A DNA stretch of 64,000 bases from Gp6-AA40 sp035649635 (GTDB taxonomy: Bacteria; Acidobacteriota; Vicinamibacteria; Vicinamibacterales; UBA2999). Shown in pieces: positions 7,662 through 15,522 of the stretch (the first letter of the stretch is position 1; each line of letters opens with the position of its first letter). The DNA is taken from positions 20,956 to 84,955 of the forward strand of contig DASRJE010000166.1 of NCBI GenBank assembly GCA_035649635.1, written 5' to 3'. The translations under genes were made by a program, and so were the position numbers. The notes under the pieces are model-generated. The model had not been told where the DNA came from and searched no databases. It was given only the letters and a program-made list of their open reading frames with translations.

Positions 7662-7689
7662 CTTAACAAACTCTTAGCCCTGACTTAAC
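7662..7689. promoter_or_regulatory. Three 11-bp-spaced direct repeats, likely response-regulator operator
   Basis: CTTAAC (7662-7667), CTTAGC (7673-7678) and CTTAAC (7684-7689) recur at exactly 11-bp intervals in AT-rich DNA between the divergent kinase and secreted-protein genes. One repeat per helical turn is how PhoB/OmpR-type regulators bind. The adjacent two-component system is the natural candidate. Confidence 0.6.
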
Positions 7690-7723
7690 CATGCTCTCGT
7701 CTAAGCGCAGGAATAATCACTCT

Positions 7724-8881
7724 ATGCGGACCTGGGACCGCTGTGCGGCTCGTTGTGTGAGTTCTGTACTCATGGTGACCCGCATAGCGGGCCCGGGCGC
7801 GCGAAGCGCGCCAAGGGATGCTGGCAGCAAGCCGAGGGCTCTCTCGCAGTTTCAACGTCGGAGCCCTTGGCTTGCGGCTATCAGTGTCTTCGCGGCCGGT
7901 CTGCTCGTCGCCCTTCCCTTTGCGATTGAGACGGCGAACGCGGGTCAGACACCGGAGGAAGTGAAGGCGGACGCCGTGGTTGCCGAAGCCCGCAAGGCGC
8001 TGGGCGGGGCAGACAAGTTGTCGGCGATCAAAAGACTGCAGGTCAATGGCACAACGCGGCGAGCCAACGGTAACTTCAACCTGGAAGGCGACACGGAGCT
8101 CTTCCTCGAGCTGCCCGATAAGTTTCGTCGTAACGAATCGCTGACGCTTGGCGGCGGTGGTGGCACCGGGATCGATCGGACAGAGATCCTCAACGGCAAC
8201 GAGTTCTCCAGCGAGGTCAGCGGCGACGCGTTCGGTGGCCGCGGCCGTGGGCGGTTCGGCGGCGGCGGCGGAGGTGCTGCCGGTGGAGCCGATGGCCGAG
8301 GCGCGCCGACGCCGGAGCAGCAGGAACGCTTGCGCGAGTTCCAGCGCCGTAACCTGCAGAGTGAGGTCAGTCGCCTCCTGATTGCGCTGTTGCTGACGAG
8401 CGAGACGCCCTTCCGCTGGATCGGCACCGCACAGGCCCCGGAGGGGAGTGCCGATGTACTGGAGGTGAAGACACCAGACGGCGTCGCGACCCGAGTGTTC
8501 ATCGACACAATGACACACATGCCGCTGATGTTGACGTGGACCGGACCTGCCGGCCGTGGATTCGGCGGCCGCGGCTTTCAGGGCCGCCGAGGCCAGGGCG
8601 CTCCCGATCAAGCCGGTGGTCCTCCGCCGGAAGGACGTGCAGCCGGAGATCAGCCGCCGGCAGCAGGTGCGGGTGCAGACCAGGCTCAAGGACGACGCGG
8701 ACGTGGAGCGCAGGGTCCACCGGCTACGCTCCAAATGCACCTTTCGGAATACAAGACTGTCAATGGCATCAAGCTGCCGCACCTGATCACCCGCGGTGCG
8801 AGTGGTGAGACCAACGAAGAGTGGGCGATCAAGAGCTACAAGATCAATCCGAACCTGAAGGCCAATACGTTCACTAAATGA
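7724..8881 (+). CDS. Secreted Gly/Arg-rich protein coupled to a TonB receptor
   Basis: About 385 residues. A signal peptide (WLAAISVFAAGLLVALPFA, cleavage near ANA) shows export. The mature part begins like an outer-membrane lipoprotein-sorting or LolA-like protein (VVAEARKALGGADKLSAIKRLQVNG) and ends with LSEYKTVNGIKLPHLITR and EEWAIKSYKINPNL. Low-complexity Gly/Arg segments (GGRGRGRFGGGGGG and a later Q/G/R-rich stretch) interrupt it. The start is unsure: ATG 7691 leaves no room for a ribosome site because it follows the operator; ATG 7724 has AGGA 11 bases upstream; ATG 7772 is also in frame. The first part is full of palindromes. It ends in an ATGA overlap with the TonB receptor. Confidence 0.75.
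   Translation: MRTWDRCAARCVSSVLMVTRIAGPGARSAPRDAGSKPRALSQFQRRSPWLAAISVFAAGLLVALPFAIETANAGQTPEEVKADAVVAEARKALGGADKLSAIKRLQVNGTTRRANGNFNLEGDTELFLELPDKFRRNESLTLGGGGGTGIDRTEILNGNEFSSEVSGDAFGGRGRGRFGGGGGGAAGGADGRGAPTPEQQERLREFQRRNLQSEVSRLLIALLLTSETPFRWIGTAQAPEGSADVLEVKTPDGVATRVFIDTMTHMPLMLTWTGPAGRGFGGRGFQGRRGQGAPDQAGGPPPEGRAAGDQPPAAGAGADQAQGRRGRGAQGPPATLQMHLSEYKTVNGIKLPHLITRGASGETNEEWAIKSYKINPNLKANTFTK
7733..7875. repeat. Palindrome cluster in the 5' part of the secreted-protein gene
   Basis: Three elements occur: GGACCGCTGTGCGG near 7736, the palindrome GGGCGCGC-GAAG-CGCGCCAAGG at 7795-7816, and an inverted pair GCAAGCCGAGGGCT (7827-7840) with AGCCCTTGGCTTGC (7862-7875), one mismatch. The first two motifs recur together at 14290-14371, so this is a dispersed repeat rather than chance. 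Confidence 0.6.
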
Positions 8882-11649
8882 AACGGCTCATCATCCGGAA
8901 TTTGACGCGCGCCGCAGCCGCCGTCATCGCGCTGCTGATGGCAGCGCCCCTTGCCGCGCAGAACGCCAACAACCAGACACAACTGCGCATCGTCGTCGTG
9001 GACGAAACGGGGGCGGGTATTCCCCAGGCGACCGTCGTCGTCACCCCGGCCACTGGCGAGCCCGTGACGTTTGCCACCGATGAGCGTGGTCTGGCCATGT
9101 CGCCGACATTGGCAGTGGGTGCTGTCCAACTTCACGTCGAGTTCCCCGGATTCGAGCCATTCGAAAGCCAGCTCACGCTGCGGCGTGGAGCGGTGAATCA
9201 GACCGTCACGCTCAAAATCGCCGGCCTCCAGGAAGAGGTCGTCGTCAACGATACGAGCGCCCTCGACGATCGCCGCGGCAACTCGTTCACGACGACGCTG
9301 GAACAGGCCGAAATCGAGGAACTGCCGGAGGATCCCGAGGAGCTCGCTGACGTGCTGACGCAGATGGCGGGCGCCGCCGGCGCCGTGTTCCAGGTCAACG
9401 GCTTCCGCGGCGGACGGCTGCCCTCCCGAGATGAGATCAGGCAGATTCGATTCCGGACCAATTCGCTCTCGGCGGACAACCACGACGCCGGGCGCACGCA
9501 GATCGAAATCATCACCCGGCCGAACGTCATCGAGTGGAATGGCAACGCGAGCCTGAACTACCGCGGCGATGAGATGAACGCGCGCAACGCGTTCGCCACG
9601 GCGGAGACGCCGGAGCAGAATCGCCAGTTCAACATGGGGTTGCGTGGGCCGATCGTCAAAGGCAAGACCTCCATCCGCCTGAACGTGGATGGCCGTCGAG
9701 ATCAGCAGTCGGACACGATTACGGCGCTCGATCAGGATGGCAATCGTCGCGGCGATGTCGTGTTTCGCCCGTCCGAACAGACGAATGTCACTGTCGGCAT
9801 CGAGCACGCGATGACGAAGGATCAGACGCTGCGGCTCGAATACCGACGCGGCTACAGCTCGACCGACAATCTTGGCGTGGGCGGCTTCAACCTGCCGGAG
9901 CGCGGATACGACCGGTCGGGCGGCAATCACCAGGTTCGCGCGCAACTGCAAGGCCTGATTGGCAAGACGACGCTGAACGAGATCCGGCTGCAGATTTCGC
10001 AGCAGGACAACGAGCAGAACTCGTTGACGAATCTCCCAGCGGTCATCGTGCTCGACGCGTTCAGCCGCGGCGGCGCGGGCGTGTGGAACTCAACGTCCAC
10101 ACGCGGGTTCGAGCTTGCCGACAATCTCGATTTCAACGTCGGACGAAAGCACCAGATGCGTGTCGGCTTTCTGCTCGAGGGCGACCAATTCAGCAACTTC
10201 GACGCGCAGAACAATGCCGGAACGTTCACCTTCAGCAGTCTCGAGGCGTTCGATGCCGGGCTGCCGACGTCGTTCACTCAGCGCAACGGAGAAGTGAACA
10301 CGAAGTTCGACCAGTATCAGTTGGGCATCTACTGGCAGGACGATATCCGCGTGAACAACAAGCTCTCGGTGAGCGTCGGTGTCCGCAACGAGATGCAGTC
10401 ACACATCGGCGATCGCTTGAACCTGATGCCAAGGCTCGGGTTCACGGCGACGCCATGGGGAAACCGCACCTCGATCCGCGGCGGCTACGGGCTGTTCTAC
10501 GACTGGTACTCGGCCAACTTGTATGACCAGACCTTGCGCGTGGATGGTGTCTCACAGCGCGATCTGCTCATCCTGAATCCCGGGTACCCGAATCCGCTCA
10601 ATGGCGCCGAGGCACAGATACTGCCGCGCGGACGCATCCAGGCGGATCCGGCCCTGCAGATGCCGCAGGTCCATCAGGGCTCGCTCGGCATCGAGCGTCA
10701 GCTCGCGCAGAACTTCAGTGTGCAGGCGACGTATCAGATGCTTCGCGGGCGCCGCCAGATCCGCTCGATCAACATCAATGCACCCGACGAATTTGGCAAC
10801 AGGCCGGATCCAACCGTCGGCACCGTCACGCAGTTCGAATCGACCGGTCGTTCGCAGACCGATCGCCTGACCGTTGGCGGCAACTATCGCTTCCCGCAGC
10901 GCCGCATCTTCGTGAACATGAACTACACGCTGGGGCGCGTGAAGAATCACGCCGACAGCGAGACGTCCCTTCCCGCCAACAGCCTCGATCCTGACGCCGA
11001 GTGGGGCCCCTCTCGTCAGGACGTACGGCATCGTTTGCAAGGGACGATCAACGTGCCGCTGATGCTTGGTCTGCGCGCGAACGTGAACGTCAACGCGCTG
11101 TCCGCCACGCCCTACACCATCACGACAGGGCGAGACGACAATCGCGACGGCCTCAGCAATGACCGTCCAGAAGGCGTCGGCCGCAACACTGCGCGCGGCA
11201 CCGCCGCTTTCACGACCAACCTCCGCGTGAGTCGCGCGTTCGCTCTTGGCGGTGAACGCACTGGCGGAGGATTTCCTGGCGGCCGTGGCGGGCCGGGTGG
11301 ACCCGGTGGCCCTGGAATCGGACCCGGGGGACCAGCGGGTGGCGGCGCGGGCGGCGGTGCCGGCGGCGCGGGCGGTGCTTCTCTCGGACAGACATTCCTG
11401 GCGCAGGGGCAGGGCGGCGGCGGACGTGGCGGTGGTGGTCGCGCGGGCGGAGGCGGGCGTGGAGGCAATCAGGGCGATGCCGCGTTCCAGGCGAAATACA
11501 TGATGGAACTCTTCGTCACCGCCGACAACCTGTTCAACCGGGTGAACTACGGCGGTTACAGCGGCAACCTTCTCTCGCCATATTTCGGGCAGCCGACGAT
11601 GGCCCAGCGGCCGCGCCAGGTTCAAGTCGGGATGCAGTTCCGGTTCTAG
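8878..11649 (+). CDS. TonB-dependent outer-membrane receptor with Gly-rich loop
   Basis: A protein of 923 residues. A signal peptide (AAAAVIALLMAAPLAAQ) is followed by a carboxypeptidase-regulatory-like domain (about 35-120, LRIVVVDETGAGIPQATVVV), then a plug and a beta-barrel. It ends in VQVGMQFRF, with the terminal aromatic residue used by the BAM machinery. The barrel has the expected paired tyrosine/asparagine strands. Residues about 797-870 are an unusual Gly/Pro/Arg/Ala low-complexity insert (GGRGGPGGPGGPG and similar) just before the last strands. The ATG overlaps the stop of the secreted Gly/Arg-rich protein, which also has glycine-rich inserts, so the two are probably partners. Ligand unknown. 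Confidence 0.88.
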   Translation: MKRLIIRNLTRAAAAVIALLMAAPLAAQNANNQTQLRIVVVDETGAGIPQATVVVTPATGEPVTFATDERGLAMSPTLAVGAVQLHVEFPGFEPFESQLTLRRGAVNQTVTLKIAGLQEEVVVNDTSALDDRRGNSFTTTLEQAEIEELPEDPEELADVLTQMAGAAGAVFQVNGFRGGRLPSRDEIRQIRFRTNSLSADNHDAGRTQIEIITRPNVIEWNGNASLNYRGDEMNARNAFATAETPEQNRQFNMGLRGPIVKGKTSIRLNVDGRRDQQSDTITALDQDGNRRGDVVFRPSEQTNVTVGIEHAMTKDQTLRLEYRRGYSSTDNLGVGGFNLPERGYDRSGGNHQVRAQLQGLIGKTTLNEIRLQISQQDNEQNSLTNLPAVIVLDAFSRGGAGVWNSTSTRGFELADNLDFNVGRKHQMRVGFLLEGDQFSNFDAQNNAGTFTFSSLEAFDAGLPTSFTQRNGEVNTKFDQYQLGIYWQDDIRVNNKLSVSVGVRNEMQSHIGDRLNLMPRLGFTATPWGNRTSIRGGYGLFYDWYSANLYDQTLRVDGVSQRDLLILNPGYPNPLNGAEAQILPRGRIQADPALQMPQVHQGSLGIERQLAQNFSVQATYQMLRGRRQIRSININAPDEFGNRPDPTVGTVTQFESTGRSQTDRLTVGGNYRFPQRRIFVNMNYTLGRVKNHADSETSLPANSLDPDAEWGPSRQDVRHRLQGTINVPLMLGLRANVNVNALSATPYTITTGRDDNRDGLSNDRPEGVGRNTARGTAAFTTNLRVSRAFALGGERTGGGFPGGRGGPGGPGGPGIGPGGPAGGGAGGGAGGAGGASLGQTFLAQGQGGGGRGGGGRAGGGGRGGNQGDAAFQAKYMMELFVTADNLFNRVNYGGYSGNLLSPYFGQPTMAQRPRQVQVGMQFRF

Positions 11650-11656
11650 GACGGCG

Positions 11657-11720
11657 TACCGCAGAGCGCGGGCTTCAGCTCGCGCGTGATGCCGCGGGGG
11701 CTAAGCCCTCGCTCTACATA
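11657..11720. repeat. Pair of GTAG-type REP-like palindromes
   Basis: Two imperfect hairpins lie back to back after the TonB receptor: GCGCGGGCTTCAGCTCGCGC and GCGGGGGCTAAGCCCTCGC, the second followed by TCTAC. On the minus strand the second reads GTAGAGCGAGGGC then the hairpin, matching copies at 50187-50211 and 55577-55602. Confidence 0.65.
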
Positions 11721-11773
11721 ACGACCTAGACTCGCCCGCAGAACCATCCGCTCCAGCCGGATAGAATCACCAT

Positions 11774-12910
11774 GTGAACATCACCATCGTCGGAGCGGGC
11801 ATCGTGGGATGTGCCATCGCTCACGAGCTCGCGTCTCGCGGTGCGCGCGTTCAGTTGATTGATTCCCGTGGCGTCGCGCGCGGCGCCACTCACGCGTCTG
11901 CCGGCATCCTCGCTCCGCAAATCGAAGGCCACATCCCGCAGCTTCGCAGCCTGGCCGCTTGCAGCCTGGCGATGTACGACGACTTCATTCGCCGCGTCGA
12001 AATCGACTCTCATCGAGCGATTGAATACAGTCGGAAAGGCACTCTGCAGGTGGCGGTCGACACTACCGACGCGCAGGCGCTCTCCAGGGATGCCGAGGCG
12101 CTGGCCGCGGCTGGTGTTGAGTGCCGCATGCTCGACGCGGAGGAGGCAAAACGATTCGAGCCCGCGCTCACGAGTCGTGTGACGGCCGCGCTGCTGGTCC
12201 CGACGCACGGACATGTCGCGGCGGCTCCGCTCACGGAAGCACTCGCGGAAGCGGCCCAGGCCCGTGGCGTTCGATTGTCGATAGCCGCCGTGCACGGGAT
12301 CGACGGTGGAGGAAACGTCGCTCGTGTGACGATGGCGGAGGAGACGATCGAAAGCGATCTGGTCATCATCGCGTCGGGAAGCTGGCGTGTGCCTTCGCGT
12401 CCAACAGAACCACCGGCGGTAAAGCCGATTCGTGGTCAGCTCGTACAGTTGCAGGCGGATCGAGTTCCGGCTTCACGCGTTATTTGGGCGACGGCGTGTT
12501 ACCTCGTGCCGTGGAGTGACGGCACGGTCCTCGTGGGAGCCACCGTTGAAGACGTGGGATTTGACGAGCATCCCACGGCCGAAGGTGTTCGCGGCTTGCT
12601 GAACGCGGCGATCGATCTCATTCCGTCTCTCGGGACCGCGCATTTCGAGGCCGTTCGCGTCGGGTTTCGTCCGAAGACTGTCGACGAACTTCCGTTCATC
12701 GGACGATCAGAGACGATGCCTCGCGTGTTCTACGCCGTGGGGCACTATCGGAACGGCGTATTGCTCGCGCCACTGACGGCCGCGTTGATGGCTGACCTGG
12801 TCCTCGAGAACAAGGAACGCCCGGAGCTTGCGCTGGTGAAGCCCGGACGGCTGGCAAACGCCGAGCGAGGCTTCGCCTCGCTGGAGGGCAGTATCTTTTT
12901 AGACAAGTGA
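11774..12910 (+). CDS. thiO: Glycine oxidase ThiO-like FAD enzyme
   Basis: An FAD-dependent amine oxidase of 378 residues; ThiO oxidises glycine to an imine used for the thiazole of thiamine. The N-terminus is a Rossmann dinucleotide site (ITIVGAGIVGCAIAHELASRG), followed by the substrate domain with GATHASAGILAPQIEG and a C-terminal FAD segment (VGHYRNGVLLAPLTAALMADLV) that is characteristic of ThiO. The start is GTG at 11774. No other thiamine genes are present, so sarcosine or another D-amino-acid oxidase activity cannot be excluded. It overlaps the MerR gene by one base. Confidence 0.85.
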   Translation: MNITIVGAGIVGCAIAHELASRGARVQLIDSRGVARGATHASAGILAPQIEGHIPQLRSLAACSLAMYDDFIRRVEIDSHRAIEYSRKGTLQVAVDTTDAQALSRDAEALAAAGVECRMLDAEEAKRFEPALTSRVTAALLVPTHGHVAAAPLTEALAEAAQARGVRLSIAAVHGIDGGGNVARVTMAEETIESDLVIIASGSWRVPSRPTEPPAVKPIRGQLVQLQADRVPASRVIWATACYLVPWSDGTVLVGATVEDVGFDEHPTAEGVRGLLNAAIDLIPSLGTAHFEAVRVGFRPKTVDELPFIGRSETMPRVFYAVGHYRNGVLLAPLTAALMADLVLENKERPELALVKPGRLANAERGFASLEGSIFLDK

Positions 12911-13383
12911 TGCGCCTCAAGAAGCATTACAGCTCGCGCGAGGTTGCCTCCCTCACTGGGCTGAGCGCTCGCCAACTGCAATGGTGGGACGCCCGTCGCC
13001 TGTTCGTCCCAGCCATTCGCTCTCAGCGCACGGAAGCCGGAGGCTTCACCGAGCGACGGTACACACCGATGGACGTCCTCGAGCTCCAGATCCTGGCCGA
13101 CCTCCGCCGTCGCGGTTTCTCGATCCCTCAGCTCCGGCGTCTGCTGTCAACGCTGCGCGACGTGTTCGGCATACGGTTGTACGAGGCGATTGGTGAGGGC
13201 GGTCCCATGTCGTTGCTCATGGGCGGCGATCAACTCTATGCGAGAACCAGCGAAGGGCAGATGTTCAACATGGACCGGCCCACCGAGCCGCTGTTGATGG
13301 TGGGTGAGGAGCTCGCCCTGCGACCGTTGGCGGCGCGAGAACGCAAGCGTCGTCGCGCAGGTTCGCCGCGGAAACTTACCTGA
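12910..13383 (+). CDS. MerR-family transcriptional regulator
   Basis: A protein of 157 residues. The N-terminal helix-turn-helix (SSREVASLTGLSARQLQWWDARRLFVP) and wing (ERRYTPMDVLELQILADLRRRGFSI) are typical of MerR. The C-terminal part (SLLMGGDQLYARTSEGQMFNM) is not a metal-binding motif I recognise, and there are no cysteines to suggest metal sensing. The ATG at 12910 overlaps the ThiO stop (TGATG), so the two are coupled; a GTG one codon earlier is possible. It converges with the microcompartment gene and the two coding regions overlap by eight bases. Confidence 0.88.
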   Translation: MRLKKHYSSREVASLTGLSARQLQWWDARRLFVPAIRSQRTEAGGFTERRYTPMDVLELQILADLRRRGFSIPQLRRLLSTLRDVFGIRLYEAIGEGGPMSLLMGGDQLYARTSEGQMFNMDRPTEPLLMVGEELALRPLAARERKRRRAGSPRKLT

Positions 13384-13666
13384 TTGGAAACACCTTCTCC
13401 AGGTCGTCGGCGGGACGAGCGATAACGTGAACACCGACAAGCTCGCCCACGCGTCGCGCCGCGGCGGCGCCCGCATCGGTGGCCGCTTTCACGGAACCGA
13501 CGTCCCCGCGAATGAGGGCTGTCACCAGGCCGGCATCGACCTTCTGCCAACTCACGAGCACGACGTTCGCCGTCTTGAGCATGGCGTCGGCCGCTTCGAT
13601 CATGCCCACAAGGCCCCGTGTTTCGATCATGCCCAGCGCGTCGCCGATCTCCGCTTTGTCTGCCAC
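13376..13666 (-). CDS. Bacterial microcompartment hexameric shell protein (BMC-H)
   Basis: A protein of 96 residues spanning a single BMC domain, like PduA/EutM/CcmK, whose hexamers tile microcompartment facets. Visible family features are ALGMIETRGLVGMIEAADAM, the edge Lys in MLKTAN, IRGDVGSVKAATDAGAAAA and the Arg in HVIARP. The pore loop reads KVDAGLV where PduA has KIGSGLV, so Asp and Ala replace the Gly-Ser. No pentameric vertex protein and no encapsulated enzyme lie nearby: the neighbours are a DinB-like gene (10-bp gap, same strand) and a MerR regulator. It is either a satellite shell gene for a compartment elsewhere or a repurposed hexamer. Confidence 0.93.
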   Translation of the reverse strand: MADKAEIGDALGMIETRGLVGMIEAADAMLKTANVVLVSWQKVDAGLVTALIRGDVGSVKAATDAGAAAARRVGELVGVHVIARPADDLEKVFPIR

Positions 13667-13676
13667 GGTCGCGATC

Positions 13677-14213
13677 TTACCACCCCTTCGCGCGCCGCAA
13701 CTCGGTGATGTGCGCGAGGTGATGATGTGAGTGCCACGCGTAATTCTGCAGTTGCCAATCCAGCGTGAGCTGCGCCCCGACCTCGGGGTGCACGAACGCT
13801 CGCTCGAACTCCTCGGCGGTCATGGCGCGACACACCGCCGTCCAGCGCGCGTGCACACCATCGATGATCCCGAGCGATACGGCGATCGGCAGGTGCATGT
13901 CGGCAAGAAATGCCCAGGCCTTCTCGTCGTAAGGCTTGATAGTAGGAGTGTCCTCGGTCAACGCCAGCTTGATCCGAATCAGGGCATTCATGTGGCTGTC
14001 GGCGACGTGGTGGACGACTTGCCTGATCGTCCACCCTTCAGGCCGATACGGCGTGTCGAGTTGTGTGTCGTCCAGGTTCGCGACGGCTGCGCGCAACCGG
14101 TCGGGTAAGCCAGCGATCGCATCAATCGACGCGGAGCGAAGCTCGCTGGTCACAGGCATCACCGCACGGAAACGACCGATGGGATAGCGCAGGTCTTCGG
14201 CGGTCTTCGTCAT
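13677..14213 (-). CDS. DinB-superfamily YfiT/BstA-like protein
   Basis: A protein of 178 residues in a four-helix-bundle family that includes YfiT and bacillithiol transferases; members bind a divalent metal through three histidines. Candidate ligands appear in VVHHVADSHMN near residue 65 and in YAWHSHHHLAHI near 160. Other conserved stretches are YRPEGWTIRQ and KPYDEKAWAFLAD. The start at 14213 (MTKTAEDL) fits the fold; the longer frame upstream crosses an inverted repeat and a palindrome. It is followed after 10 bases by the shell-protein gene on the same strand, suggesting co-transcription. Substrate unknown. Confidence 0.85.
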   Translation of the reverse strand: MTKTAEDLRYPIGRFRAVMPVTSELRSASIDAIAGLPDRLRAAVANLDDTQLDTPYRPEGWTIRQVVHHVADSHMNALIRIKLALTEDTPTIKPYDEKAWAFLADMHLPIAVSLGIIDGVHARWTAVCRAMTAEEFERAFVHPEVGAQLTLDWQLQNYAWHSHHHLAHITELRRAKGW

Positions 14214-14229
14214 GCCGATACTTTTACAA

Positions 14230-14274
14230 CAGTCACGGGCCCGCCGTCTGTCACGTTCTGTGAGCCCGTGACTG
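14230..14274. repeat. 11-bp perfect inverted repeat between divergent genes
   Basis: CAGTCACGGGC (14230-14240) and GCCCGTGACTG (14264-14274) are exact complements with a 23-nt spacer that itself holds TCAC/GTGA. It lies 17 bases upstream of the DinB-like gene and could be an operator or a leader hairpin. Confidence 0.5.
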
Positions 14275-14289
14275 GTTGCAGTATCTTTT

Positions 14290-14371
14290 GGGCGCGCTTC
14301 GCGCGCCAAGGACCGCTTTGCGGTTCCCGCGCAACAGCACAAATATTCCCACGAGGCCGCAAAAGCGGTCC
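14290..14371. repeat. Compound palindromic repeat
   Basis: GGGCGCGC-TTCG-CGCGCCAAGG (14290-14311) is joined to an inverted pair GGACCGCTTTGCGG (14310-14323) and CCGCAAAAGCGGTCC (14357-14371). The same two core motifs occur near 7736 and 7795. It lies between the DinB-like and GNAT genes. Confidence 0.65.
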
Positions 14372-14417
14372 AGCCGCTCTGCATCTGTGCGGACGGTACA
14401 ATTCATCCTCAAACCGC

Positions 14418-15377
14418 ATGGACCTCGTCGTTGCCGAAGGACCGCTGTTGGATCAGATCCTTGGCCTCACTTACCAGATCTGGAACGAAGGGCTCTCCGA
14501 ACGCGCGTACGCGCAGTGGAACGCCGCGCAACTGCGGACGCCCTGGGGTCGCAAGCATCTGCAGCGGTTCGCGTTGCTCGATGATGCCGGCCGTTTGCTG
14601 GCGACGGCGAAGCGCTATCGTTTCCGTGCGCGGCTGGACGGCCGGATCGGATGGATGGCGGGCATCGGTGCTGTCTTCACTCCTCATTTGCAGCGAGGCA
14701 AGGGGTATGCGTCGCAGTTGGTCGAGCGACTGCTGGATATGGAACGCCGCGACGGTGTGCTGTTCGCCGGATTGTTTTCTGAGATCGATCCGGGTTTTTA
14801 CCAGCGTCTCGGCTTTGTCGTTGTTCCACTCGATGAGGTGACAGTCCGCGTCGACCGTCGGGACGGCGCCCCGGCCATGCTCGTACGCGCTGGCGACGAT
14901 CGCGACCTGGCGGCAGTCGAGGCAATGCACCACGTCCGATCGTCCGACGTGCGATTCGCGCTCAATCGAGACCGGCCGATGATTCACTACGCGATAGCGA
15001 AGAAGCGACTGCTGGCCGGTCTTGGTCCCGCAGGCCTCCGTCAGGTCGAGTTTGTCGTCGCCGAGGAAGGCGCGACGGCGGTGGCTTATGCGGTACTTCA
15101 CGAGAACGCGAACGGTTGGACGCTGGAGGAGGCCGGCGACCGCGATCCCGCCGGCGCCCGGCTCGGCGCCATGCTGCAGGTCCTCGTTGCGCGGGAGCCG
15201 TCTGCGCCATTGCCGTTGATTCGTGCGTGGTGGCCGTCAGCGTTTCCCGTGCCGCATCAGATCACGCTCACCGATCGATCCACGGCGCGCGACGTCTTCA
15301 TGGTCAGGCCATTGGCCGACGTGCCGGTGCCAGAAAAGGCTGAAGACGTGTTCTATTGGCACAGTGATTATTTTTAG
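14418..15377 (+). CDS. GNAT-family acetyltransferase
   Basis: A protein of 319 residues. The N-terminal half is a GNAT fold: core strand WMAGIGAVFTPHLQRGKGYASQLVERLL carries the acetyl-CoA-binding Arg/Gln-x-x-Gly-x-Gly/Ala motif (QRGKGYA near residue 95), followed by FYQRLGF. The C-terminal half (about 150-319) is a second domain that also shows acetyltransferase-like secondary structure (QVEFVVAEEGATAVAYAVL). The start at 14418 avoids the repeat upstream. The acceptor substrate is unknown. Confidence 0.82.
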   Translation: MDLVVAEGPLLDQILGLTYQIWNEGLSERAYAQWNAAQLRTPWGRKHLQRFALLDDAGRLLATAKRYRFRARLDGRIGWMAGIGAVFTPHLQRGKGYASQLVERLLDMERRDGVLFAGLFSEIDPGFYQRLGFVVVPLDEVTVRVDRRDGAPAMLVRAGDDRDLAAVEAMHHVRSSDVRFALNRDRPMIHYAIAKKRLLAGLGPAGLRQVEFVVAEEGATAVAYAVLHENANGWTLEEAGDRDPAGARLGAMLQVLVAREPSAPLPLIRAWWPSAFPVPHQITLTDRSTARDVFMVRPLADVPVPEKAEDVFYWHSDYF

Positions 15378-15379
15378 AT

Positions 15380-15522
15380 AGCTGGGTGGCTGGGGAGTTG
15401 GGTAGCTAGGGAGTTGGGTAAGCTAGGTTGCGAGGTGGCTCGTAGCGGATCGAATCGCGGCGCGAACACAACTCAAGCTACCGAGCGACCGAGTCACCCA
15501 GCTACCCACTTACCCAGCTACC
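15380..15522. repeat. Word-repeat hairpin (AGCTGGGT/ACCCAGCT family)
   Basis: The left arm repeats AGCTGGGTGGCTGG, GAGTTGGGTAGCTAGG and AGTTGGGTAAGCTAGG; the right arm repeats ACCCAGCTACCC and TTACCCAGCTACC. The arms can pair over a roughly 60-nt loop. It fills the gap between the converging GNAT and CarboxypepD_reg genes and overlaps the last codon of the latter. Confidence 0.7.

Noticed and set aside
7685..8782. Long minus-strand frame opposite the secreted Gly/Arg-rich protein
   Set aside because: GC-rich antisense shadow; the + strand frame has a signal peptide and is coupled to a TonB receptor.
10552..11625. Minus-strand frame of 357 codons inside the TonB receptor
   Set aside because: Shadow of the receptor; its Ala/Thr-rich sequence reflects the glycine-rich loop read backwards.
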